Positions 1 to 7,644 of a DNA stretch of 51,586 nucleotides are shown here, in pieces (positions within the stretch are counted from its first letter, which is position 1; each line of letters begins with the position of its first letter). This DNA comes from Bacteroidota bacterium (GTDB lineage Bacteria > Bacteroidota > Rhodothermia > Rhodothermales > JAHQVL01), in NCBI GenBank assembly GCA_039111535.1, contig JBCCIM010000019.1, positions 1 through 51,586 on the forward strand, given 5' to 3'. Position numbers and translations under genes: made by a program. The notes under the pieces are model-generated. The model ran no database searches. It had not been told where the DNA came from and saw only the letters and a list, made by a program, of their open reading frames with translations.

Positions 1-1
1 G

Positions 2-850
2 GGGGAGAGCGGCACAGGCAAAGAACTGGTTGCGCGAGCGATTCACTACAATGGGCACCGCAAAGACAAACCCTTTCTCGCACTTTTCTGCGGCTCACTG
101 CCAGACGCATTGCTCGAAAGCGAGCTATTTGGCTACAAAAAAGGAGCTTTCACTGGCGCATCAGCTGACAAACCCGGTTTATTCGAGGCAGCAGATGGCG
201 GCACGCTGTTCCTCGACGAAGTAGCTGACCTGAGTCCGTCCATTCAAACCGCGCTCCTGCGTGTATTGCAAGAAGGAGAAGTAAAACGCATTGGTGAAAA
301 CCACGTGCGCCATGTTGATGTCCGTATTATCTCAGCATCCAATAAATTGCTGACCGATTTGGTTGAAGAAGGCGCATTCAGGGAAGACCTCTTTTACAGG
401 CTCAACACCATCACCCTTGTCACACCACCCCTCAGAGAACGAGGTGAAGACATTGTATTGTTAGCACACCATTTTCTAGACAAATATGCCACAGGCACCC
501 GGTCTTATGTAAAAGGATTTGAACAAGAGGCAATTCAAGCCCTGAAATCTTATCACTGGCCTGGCAACGTGCGTGAATTGCAGAATTCCATAGAGCGCGC
601 TGTTGTGCTGGCTACCGGTGAAATGATCAACAGCACTGACCTGAGTTTGCCAGCCCTTTCAGGGCCGCTCGACAAAAAATACCAGCCGACAACCTATGCC
701 GGCAAAACTTTGAAAGCGATCGAAAAAGAAGTTGTTTTGCAAACACTGGAAGAATGTGAGCACAACGTCTCAAAAACGGCGCGTACCCTTGATGTATCGC
801 GTAGCTGGTTACACTACAGGCTAAAGGAATGGGAAATCACAAATCCATAG
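2..850 (+). CDS. sigma-54-dependent transcriptional activator, 5' end outside window
   Basis: This is the C-terminal part (about 282 codons) of an NtrC-type AAA+ activator that remodels sigma-54 RNA polymerase. The reading frame is open from base 2, so the start and any N-terminal sensory domain lie upstream of the window. Seen in order: Walker A (GESGTGKE) at the very edge, the sigma-54-contacting GAFTGA loop near base 148, Walker B (GGTLFLDEV) near base 200, the PLRERGEDI and [10 protein letters not shown] segments, and a C-terminal Fis-type helix-turn-helix ([20 protein letters not shown]). The stop overlaps the start of the downstream kinase by 22 nt, so the two are translationally coupled and probably functionally linked. 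Family assignment is secure. The signal it senses and its targets are unknown. Confidence 0.95.
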   Translation, partial: GESGTGKELVARAIHYNGHRKDKPFLALFCGSLPDALLESELFGYKKGAFTGASADKPGLFEAADGGTLFLDEVADLSPSIQTALLRVLQEGEVKRIGENHVRHVDVRIISASNKLLTDLVEEGAFREDLFYRLNTITLVTPPLRERGEDIVLLAHHFLDKYATGTRSYVKGFEQEAIQALKSYHWPGNVRELQNSIERAVVLATGEMINSTDLSLPALSGPLDKKYQPTTYAGKTLKAIEKEVVLQTLEECEHNVSKTARTLDVSRSWLHYRLKEWEITNP

Positions 851-2652
851 GTGGTGTCACACCGTTCCTTAAAATCCAGGAAGGCACCTGGGCCGGCGTA
901 TTCAAAGCTCATGATGCGTCGCTGGACAGGTACGTCCTGTTGAAAGTGCTACACGACCGCTTCCGGCACAACGCTTCCCTCGTAAGCCAGTTTGAACAGG
1001 AAGCCCGTCTGATGGCCAAAGTACAGCACCCCAATGTTGTTCAAATACTCGCGTACGGCGAAGATCAAAACCGGGTATACCTCACAACCGCCTTTATTGA
1101 AGGCTTTTCGCTGCAACAAATACTTGCATCCCACGGCAAACTACCCGCACCCGTGGCCTTGCATGTTGTAGCAGACATGGCGCGTGGCCTCCAGGCGGCT
1201 CATACCCAGCAAATTTTGCACAGGGATCTCAAGCCGGCCAACGTATTAATCGCCCACGATGGCCAGGTAAAACTGACTGACTTTGGGCTCGCCACCCTCA
1301 AGCAAACGGATACAGACACACAAAACCCTGCCCTGGCCGGCACACCGGCGTACCTCGCGCCTGAATGCATAACAGAAGGCCGACCGACGACAAAAAGTGA
1401 CCTGTTTGCGCTCGGTGCTACCCTTTTTGAAATGCTCGCCGGCAAAGCTGCATTCCGTGGCGCAGATAGCCGCGCCCTTTTTGACAGCCTGTTGCACTAT
1501 GATCCAGTACCCGCGCTCAGAGCGGATCCCGCGCTACCGGCTGACCTTGTTAATTTGTGCGCCTCCCTACTCGATAAATCACCAGCACAGCGGCCAGCTG
1601 ATGCAGCTTCCGTTGTAGAGCAAGCGGAAGCGTTAAAAGGATGCTATACCAACTTCGAGGGCCAGAAAACGGTGCAACGGTTCCTGGAAGTGCCTGAGGA
1701 CTACGTAGCTCCAGCACTGGTAACGCAGGCACCGGAAGCCCCGAATAAATCGACCCCCGGGCCTGCACCTTTTACCTCAAAAACAGCAGATCGAGCCACA
1801 GACCGTTTAGCTGAAAGCCGCAAACAAAGCGGTACACCTGGATTCAAATGGGCCGTAATTGCCACTGCCTTACTACTGGCTGGTCTTATCGTTTTTCAAG
1901 GATGGAGTGCATTTAATACCTCAACGCCAACGGGTTCTGCGCCAGAAACTTCGCCTCTCCCCCCCATGTCAACTGACACGGAAGTTGTCGACACCAACAT
2001 CGATGCGCAGCCACTCCCTGAAAATCCAAGGGCGCAACAACCAAATACAGCACAACACAAATCCGAAACGCCGGCAATATTACCGGCACCTGAACCAGTA
2101 GAAGATCCTGTTGTCCAATCGGGCAGCGATGCGTCAAGCGTAAAAACAGAAGTATCTTCGCTACAGCCTGTTTTTTTCACTACGGATAGCCTGCTGCAAA
2201 CTGAAACCGTACCCCCAAAGCCCGGAAACCTGACAGTCCTCTGTACACCGTGGTGCAATGTTTTAATGGATGGCATCAACATAGGCACCGCCCCCCCGGC
2301 CATCAGCCATACGACCACACCGGGTTCATATGCATTGGCGCTTGTCAATCCACATTACCCGACCTACTCGCGTCAGGTAACCCTTGCGCCGGGACAACAG
2401 GATACGGTTCGGTTGTCTTTCAAAGATTTTGTGGCCTCCGTGGACCTGGAAGTTCTCCCCTGGGCAGAAGTGTTTATCGACTCTGTTGCCTATGGCACAT
2501 TGCCGCCAAATAAAACCGTTTTACTTGCACCGGGCACCCATTCAATCACGTTGAAAAACGACGAATTGGGGGAATGGCAGGGGGAATTGATTGTGACTGC
2601 GGGCGAAAAACGCCGGCAGCCTTATAACTTGCGTGAACTGATCAACAACTAA
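829..2652 (+). CDS. membrane Ser/Thr protein kinase with two PEGA domains
   Basis: A 607-aa Hanks-type kinase. The N-lobe has a poor glycine loop (about residues 17-24, EGTWAGVF) but keeps the ATP-binding lysine (K39 in YVLLKVL). The catalytic loop HRDLKPANV starts at 131, DFG is at 151-153 and APE at 177-179, so the enzyme should be active. A Pro/Thr-rich linker leads to one transmembrane helix (about 342-362). Outside the membrane are a further low-complexity linker and two PEGA domains (about 463-530 and 536-601), known as surface or periplasmic beta modules. The kinase domain should be cytoplasmic. The ATG at 829 lies inside the sigma-54 activator gene and AAAGGA directly abuts it, suggesting coupled translation. 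The neighbouring activator is a natural candidate partner, but that is inference. Confidence 0.93.
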   Translation: MGNHKSIGGVTPFLKIQEGTWAGVFKAHDASLDRYVLLKVLHDRFRHNASLVSQFEQEARLMAKVQHPNVVQILAYGEDQNRVYLTTAFIEGFSLQQILASHGKLPAPVALHVVADMARGLQAAHTQQILHRDLKPANVLIAHDGQVKLTDFGLATLKQTDTDTQNPALAGTPAYLAPECITEGRPTTKSDLFALGATLFEMLAGKAAFRGADSRALFDSLLHYDPVPALRADPALPADLVNLCASLLDKSPAQRPADAASVVEQAEALKGCYTNFEGQKTVQRFLEVPEDYVAPALVTQAPEAPNKSTPGPAPFTSKTADRATDRLAESRKQSGTPGFKWAVIATALLLAGLIVFQGWSAFNTSTPTGSAPETSPLPPMSTDTEVVDTNIDAQPLPENPRAQQPNTAQHKSETPAILPAPEPVEDPVVQSGSDASSVKTEVSSLQPVFFTTDSLLQTETVPPKPGNLTVLCTPWCNVLMDGINIGTAPPAISHTTTPGSYALALVNPHYPTYSRQVTLAPGQQDTVRLSFKDFVASVDLEVLPWAEVFIDSVAYGTLPPNKTVLLAPGTHSITLKNDELGEWQGELIVTAGEKRRQPYNLRELINN

Positions 2653-2725
2653 AATTGGTACGTCCATTGCAAAACATAAAATTCCACCATTTAAGTCGTA
2701 ATAAGCGACCATTATTTGTACACCT

Positions 2726-4822
2726 GTGATAGTAAATCGTCACATAACATCTATCGGACGCGTATGCTGCGCCCTGTTGTTAGCCTGCCTCATGGCGACT
2801 AATGCATTTGCAGATGATCCACGGTCCTGGCAACGCAGGGCGCCTATCCCTGAAGCACGTTCCGGGGTAAGCGCCGTTGTACTAGACAACCAGGTGTATG
2901 TGATAGGTGGCAGAAATGAAGCAGGTCAGATTCTGAACACGGTAAGTCGCTACGATCCAGCAAACGATACGTGGACAACCGTACAGCCCATGACACAAGC
3001 CCGCTTCAATGCCGCAGCCGTTGTGCATAACAATAAAATTTACGTAATGGGAGGCCGTGGCAACAGCAGCGCTGTGTTGGACAAAGCAGAAGTATTTGAC
3101 CCGGTTGCGCAGACCTGGACTGACATCAGTAACCTGCGCGAAAGCCGAGAAGGACTTGCCGCTTTTGTGCAGGACAACACCCTGTATGTAGCTGGAGGCT
3201 CCAATGGCAATGCGCAAATCCTGAACACTGTCGAATATTTTGACGAGGCTGGAAATACCTGGCGCGACTTCTCAGCCTGGAATCTCGACGTTGCCCGGGC
3301 TTCGTTTTCGGCCCTTACGTTTGCCGATTCTGTCTATACCTTTGGTGGCTTCAGCACTTTCGGCCCGCTCAACCAGGTGCAGCGGTATCACCCGGCAAGT
3401 GGTGTTACATCTTTAGCGCCTTTTATGCCGGCACGCGGCGGGTTGACTGCCGCACCGCTTGACGACGCCATCTACGTGATGGGTGGCCGCATGAGTGATA
3501 ATGATGTAGTTGATATCGTAAACCGGTTTATCCCGGCAGAAAACCGATGGGAGCTCGCGGCACCTCTACTCGAGGCACGGGAAAACGCGGCAGCCGTATT
3601 TGCCGACAACCAGCTGTTTGTATTTGGTGGCGAAGATGCTGCGGGGAATATCCTTGCAAGCGTTGAAGCGTTTGATGTCATTGCAGCCCCCATCGCAAAC
3701 AACGATGCCATCAGTACATTGGAAGACACTGCAGTGGTTGTTGATGTACTGCGCAACGATACAGATCCTGCCGGCAGTCCGCTAAACATCAGCGGGTTTA
3801 CGCAACCGCTTCAAGGAACGGTGACGCAGGTCGACAACCAGTCGTTCAGGTATGAACCTGCTGATGATTTCAACGGACTGGATCTCTTCTCGTACACCAT
3901 ACAAAACGCCGCAGGTGCAGCTGCACTGGCTACCGTACAAATTACCGTTACCCCCGTAAACGATGCCCCACAGGTACGTACAGATCCGGTTACCGGCATA
4001 CTCACCGAAACAGCCTACGTTTATGAAATTTCGGCATCTGATGCAGAAGGGGACGCCATCACCATTACCGTTAACCCACTGCCTGACTGGCTGACTTTCC
4101 TGGATCGCGGAGATGGTTCAGCAGCGCTCTCTGGCACGCCGGCGCCTGCAGATGCCGGAACAGTGCCAATTGTCCTGACTTTTTCAGATGGACAGGATAA
4201 TAGCACCCAGAATTTTGACCTGCTGGTGGTGACTGCGCTGCCAGCAATCCCGATTCTCACCTTTCCCGCAAACGAAACTACTGTTGACACTACGCCTGTC
4301 GCTTTTACCTGGATAGGGTCAGACAATGCACAGTACCGGTTCCAGCTTGCCAGCAACGAAGCATTCAATGACATTCTCGTAGACTCTACCCTGACATCAC
4401 CCGAAGTCACCCTTTTTCCACCAGATGGCAGTAAATTCTGGCGAGTTCGCGCCTTTAATGCAGCCGGCACCAGCGACTGGTCAGCTACTTTTTCCTTTGG
4501 CTTTGTAAGCACAGTCGGTGTTGATGATGAACTGCCGGCGATCCCCTTTGCCCTTGCGCCAGCCTACCCTAATCCGTTCATCACACAGGTAACCATTCCG
4601 TTTCAACTGGAGCTGCCGGCAGACCTTGTTTCTGTTGCCATTTACACCCTCGCCGGACAGGAGATCAGGCAACTGCTACAACACCCACTGCCGGCAGGCA
4701 GCCACCAGATATCCTGGGATGGCCTGGATAACCAGGCACGCAGCGTTGCCAGTGGTCGTTATCTCGTTGTGCTCAAAGTCCAGGGTACCCTCCAATCTCA
4801 GGTCTTGTTGCTTGTGCGCTGA
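2726..4822 (+). CDS. secreted Kelch-repeat / Ig-like protein with C-terminal sorting domain
   Basis: A 698-aa exported protein. It begins at a GTG; no in-frame ATG precedes the signal peptide (about 1-29, cleavage after AFA). Residues about 43-330 contain six Kelch repeats with YVIGG, YVMGG and FVFGG signatures, predicting a beta-propeller. Then come a cadherin-like/VCBS-type module with NDAISTLEDTAVVVDV and VTPVNDAP (about 331-413), a putative Ig module (about 414-510), a fibronectin-III-like segment (to about 590) and a C-terminal domain with AYPNPF and a FlgD-like GxYxVVLK ending. This last domain resembles the type IX secretion sorting domains of Bacteroidota and relatives. It lies 73 nt after the PEGA kinase and 3 nt before the next gene, so it is probably in the same operon. 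The ligand is unknown; surface adhesion or scaffolding is inferred. Confidence 0.88.
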   Translation: MIVNRHITSIGRVCCALLLACLMATNAFADDPRSWQRRAPIPEARSGVSAVVLDNQVYVIGGRNEAGQILNTVSRYDPANDTWTTVQPMTQARFNAAAVVHNNKIYVMGGRGNSSAVLDKAEVFDPVAQTWTDISNLRESREGLAAFVQDNTLYVAGGSNGNAQILNTVEYFDEAGNTWRDFSAWNLDVARASFSALTFADSVYTFGGFSTFGPLNQVQRYHPASGVTSLAPFMPARGGLTAAPLDDAIYVMGGRMSDNDVVDIVNRFIPAENRWELAAPLLEARENAAAVFADNQLFVFGGEDAAGNILASVEAFDVIAAPIANNDAISTLEDTAVVVDVLRNDTDPAGSPLNISGFTQPLQGTVTQVDNQSFRYEPADDFNGLDLFSYTIQNAAGAAALATVQITVTPVNDAPQVRTDPVTGILTETAYVYEISASDAEGDAITITVNPLPDWLTFLDRGDGSAALSGTPAPADAGTVPIVLTFSDGQDNSTQNFDLLVVTALPAIPILTFPANETTVDTTPVAFTWIGSDNAQYRFQLASNEAFNDILVDSTLTSPEVTLFPPDGSKFWRVRAFNAAGTSDWSATFSFGFVSTVGVDDELPAIPFALAPAYPNPFITQVTIPFQLELPADLVSVAIYTLAGQEIRQLLQHPLPAGSHQISWDGLDNQARSVASGRYLVVLKVQGTLQSQVLLLVR

Positions 4823-4825
4823 TTG

Positions 4826-5641
4826 ATGAGCCGCCGCATCCGACATATCACCCTTTTGCTGCTTTGCTTTGCCGGCTTCGTTGTAGACGGATTTGTTGTA
4901 AACTGCATGGCACAACAGTCAAATGAAGCAGTGATTCGCGATATAAAGGGGGCTTATGAAAGCCTTGATTTCTCGGTTGCAGAAGCAAGGATAGAAGCTG
5001 CGCTGGAAGGGTTTGATCGCTTTACCCCCGCAGAACTGGGTGAAATATACACCGTCTACGCGCTGATTCTTTTCACCAGGAATGACCAGGCCGGCACCCG
5101 GAAACAACTGGCGCTTGCCCTCCAGGTTAACCCCGCCCTACAGCTTTCCCCACAGGATACACCGCCACAGGTTATTGATATTCTGGATGAACTCATCACC
5201 CTCCGGAATACAGCCAGTCCGGCTGAGACCGAGTTGCGGTACCTCGTTATAGAAGACGTGAGACCTGCCGCTGTTATGCGCTCCATGATTCTGCCCGGAT
5301 GGGGGCAATTGCACAAAAATGAGCGGACAAAAGGAATTGCACTGATGTCGGCTTGGGGCGTTAGCGCTGCCGGCGCATTGCTTTCGCATACGCGCAGACA
5401 ACAGGCTGAAGAGGACTACCTTGCCGCCTTAACACCTGCTGACATCGAAGACCGGTACAGCACGTTCAACCAATGGCACAAAACCCGTAACAATTTGATC
5501 GTGGCGGCTGCCGGCATCTGGGTTTTTAGTTATGTAGATGCTCTACTAAAAAGACCAGCCGCTGGTAAACAATCGCCTGTCCGGTTGACCTACACTCCAG
5601 CACCCAACCAGCATAACCTCACCTTGCGTTACAGTTTTTAA
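4826..5641 (+). CDS. DUF5683-like envelope protein
   Basis: About 271 aa, starting at the ATG that directly follows an in-frame TTG (4823). The previous gene stops at 4822, so the two are translationally coupled. A signal peptide (about 1-28, ending near CMAQQ) is followed by a helical region reminiscent of TPRs (about 30-125) with the phrase NPALQLSPQDTPPQVIDILD. The C-terminal part has MILPGWGQLHKNERTKG and hydrophobic segments, the signature of the DUF5683 family, an uncharacterised envelope family common in Bacteroidota and relatives. The combination of helical N-domain and PGWGQ membrane domain suggests a periplasmic protein tethered to the inner membrane. Its role with the Kelch protein and kinase is unknown. 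Confidence 0.75.
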   Translation: MSRRIRHITLLLLCFAGFVVDGFVVNCMAQQSNEAVIRDIKGAYESLDFSVAEARIEAALEGFDRFTPAELGEIYTVYALILFTRNDQAGTRKQLALALQVNPALQLSPQDTPPQVIDILDELITLRNTASPAETELRYLVIEDVRPAAVMRSMILPGWGQLHKNERTKGIALMSAWGVSAAGALLSHTRRQQAEEDYLAALTPADIEDRYSTFNQWHKTRNNLIVAAAGIWVFSYVDALLKRPAAGKQSPVRLTYTPAPNQHNLTLRYSF

Positions 5642-5689
5642 AAGTGGTGGGAACAGGTCGTGAACCTTAATAGGGATACCTGCACGCTC

Positions 5690-5785
5690 AGATCCTTCGC
5701 GCGGCTCGGGATGCCATGTGGAGAAACTGCGCAGGCCCTTGTAATTCAACACTCGGCATTCAACACTCGGCAATCAACCCTCGAC
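5690..5785. repeat. intergenic repeats: a HPEPREGSE-type element and a 14-bp tandem array
   Basis: The 255-nt gap before the sigma factor holds two repeat-like pieces. Positions 5690-5713 read AGATCCTTCGCGCGGCTCGG and continue; the minus strand in one frame encodes WHPEPREGSER, resembling a short non-coding repeat seen between genes in many bacterial genomes. Positions 5744-5757 and 5758-5771 are perfect tandem copies of ATTCAACACTCGGC, and 5772-5785 is a third copy with three mismatches. Neither piece looks coding. The sigma-factor promoter should lie between 5786 and 5896. Confidence 0.6.
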
Positions 5786-5896
5786 ACCCTGGCGCGCCGT
5801 GACGACAGTAACATACAAACCCATCTTAGCCACCGGTAGTCATATCGGGTATTTTGTGTACTATCAAGTAAATAGCCAAGGAACTAGTCCATCCCA

Positions 5897-6472
5897 ATGA
5901 GTACGAGCCCTTCATTTGAAGAGTACTGCAAGCGCCTTAACGCCTCCGACCGGAGTGCTTTTGGCGACCTGTTCAGGCTCCTCCGTGCAGAGCTCATCCG
6001 GTATGTACACCGCATTGTTAAAGACGAGGCGCTCGCGCACGATCTTATTCAGGATGTATTTATTTCCCTCTGGGGGCTCAGGACCTCCCTGGACCCTTCC
6101 CGCTCACTTAAAGCATATATCTATCAGATGGCAAAGAATCGTGCCATACGACATCTGCGAGATGAGCGGATCCATGATGAAAAACACAAAATCATCAAGC
6201 AACAATCGTCTAACAAAGTCCCGAAAAGGGAGCAACCAGACGCTATGGTTGATGTGCGTACGCTTTCAACACGATTGAAAGCCTGGATAGAGGAATTGCC
6301 GGATAGACAACGGGAAGCCATATTGCTTAGCCGTTTCCAAGGTCTGAGTCATCGCGAAATAGCCGACATTATGGCGATTTCGCCGCGTACAGTGAACAAT
6401 CACATTATGCGGGCCCTGACCCATTTACAACACCGTATTGAAGCATTTGAACCTTCATTGCTTGAGTTATGA
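5897..6472 (+). CDS. RNA polymerase sigma-70 factor, ECF subfamily
   Basis: A 191-aa ECF sigma factor. Region 2 spans about residues 20-95, with LAHDLIQDVFISLW as the core-binding helix and YQMAKNRAIRHLRDER as the -10 recognition end. Region 4 lies at about 135-185, with LPDRQREAILLSRFQGLSHR and a recognition helix ISPRTVNNHIMRAL. The stop overlaps the start of the FecR gene as ATGA. With the downstream FecR and STN-containing receptor it forms a classic cell-surface signalling trio: ligand binding at the receptor releases the sigma factor through the anti-sigma protein. Its target promoters probably include the receptor gene, by analogy with FecI systems. Confidence 0.94.
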   Translation: MSTSPSFEEYCKRLNASDRSAFGDLFRLLRAELIRYVHRIVKDEALAHDLIQDVFISLWGLRTSLDPSRSLKAYIYQMAKNRAIRHLRDERIHDEKHKIIKQQSSNKVPKREQPDAMVDVRTLSTRLKAWIEELPDRQREAILLSRFQGLSHREIADIMAISPRTVNNHIMRALTHLQHRIEAFEPSLLEL

Positions 6473-7542
6473 GTACGCCAAGTCATTCATCTTTACCTCC
6501 CGAGTTGCAGGATGACCTGCAGCAGAAGACTCCTGATGAGCAGGCGCGCATTAAGCGTGTATGGCAATTGCTTGGGCATCTGGAAGAAGATGACTCCGTC
6601 CAGTCAGGCCTTATTCCGGATACAGAAGCTGCCCTGCAAGATATCGAACGTTCCCTGGATTCAGGAGAAAGCACGCCGGCCCCAGTTGGTCTGGGCAAAC
6701 GCGCACGTCGTGCCCCGGATCGTCAGTCGCTTTCCGGCGCAACAAACCCCAAAGAACGGGCGATGCAATGGACTACGATGAGCGCTGCTGTTACACTGGC
6801 GCTCTTTGCCTGCATGATCTGGTTCTGGCGTATACCCGTCGTTGTGCAAGCGCCGCTCGGCGAACAGGTAACAACCGTTCTCCCCGACCAGTCTGTAATC
6901 ACACTCAACAGCGGTTCACGGATTGAATATGCCCGCCGCTTTGAATCATGGCCATTAATCTCAACAACAAAACGACGCGTTTACCTGCAAGGCGAAGCCT
7001 TTTTTGAAGTTGAAGAAATGGATGTCCCGTTTGTTGTAGAGTCATTTAATGCACAGGTCCGCGTGCTTGGCACCAGCTTCAATGTGTGGGCCCGCGAACA
7101 CGACGCAACCCCTGAAACGCGCGTAGCCCTGAAAACAGGCACCGTGCTCGTTACAAGCCATCAAGACGAAGCCCCTCTTGACACCCTCGCTGCAGCCGGC
7201 GACATGGCCCGCGTTGTTACCCGGCCCAACGGCCGCATTGAAACCGTCGCCTCCCGCGTTCCTGTTGAACAGGCAGATGCGTGGCGTTCCAATGGCTTTG
7301 CCATTCAGGATTTGTCCATTGCTTCCATTGTTGCCGAAATCGAGCGCAGATATGTCATGGACATTACGCTTGACCCCACCATAGATGCTGAGCACAAACT
7401 AAACCTGTTTGTCAAAGACCCGACGCCGGCTGAACTGCTTGAGTCAATCTGCCTGTCGGTACAATGTCAATTCAGAGAAACCAGCAATGGGTTCAGTATT
7501 TTCACGCCCCCATCGGGTAATTCCCAGCCCCCAACACCCTAA
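6469..7542 (+). CDS. FecR-family anti-sigma factor
   Basis: A 357-aa single-pass membrane protein. A cytoplasmic N-terminal segment (about 1-100) would hold the sigma factor. One transmembrane helix (about 103-122, with LALFACMIWFW) follows, then the periplasmic FecR domain (about 125-235, with LPDQSVITLNSGSRIEY and YLQGEAFFEVE). The C-terminal domain (about 270-350) begins IQDLSIASIVAEIERRY and matches the DUF4974/STN-like module that pairs with the receptor's signalling domain in Bacteroidota FecR proteins. The ATG overlaps the sigma stop codon by 4 nt, so co-translation is expected. Family assignment is secure; the signal is unknown. Confidence 0.93.
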   Translation: MSTPSHSSLPPELQDDLQQKTPDEQARIKRVWQLLGHLEEDDSVQSGLIPDTEAALQDIERSLDSGESTPAPVGLGKRARRAPDRQSLSGATNPKERAMQWTTMSAAVTLALFACMIWFWRIPVVVQAPLGEQVTTVLPDQSVITLNSGSRIEYARRFESWPLISTTKRRVYLQGEAFFEVEEMDVPFVVESFNAQVRVLGTSFNVWAREHDATPETRVALKTGTVLVTSHQDEAPLDTLAAAGDMARVVTRPNGRIETVASRVPVEQADAWRSNGFAIQDLSIASIVAEIERRYVMDITLDPTIDAEHKLNLFVKDPTPAELLESICLSVQCQFRETSNGFSIFTPPSGNSQPPTP

Positions 7543-7644
7543 GCTGGAAACTGTAATCCGTTTTCGGGATACATGCTATACAAGGATTTCCCCGGCAACT
7601 TTTAGCCTGGCGGCTTCTCCTTTCTTTGTGTCCTGTTACCGCCT

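Noticed and set aside
1896-2348. 150-codon minus-strand frame opposite the PEGA kinase
   Set aside because: It mirrors the low-complexity linker of the real kinase gene and has no ribosome site or protein signature.
4021-4512. 163-codon minus-strand frame opposite the Kelch protein
   Set aside because: Shadow of a well-supported coding frame with clear domains on the plus strand.
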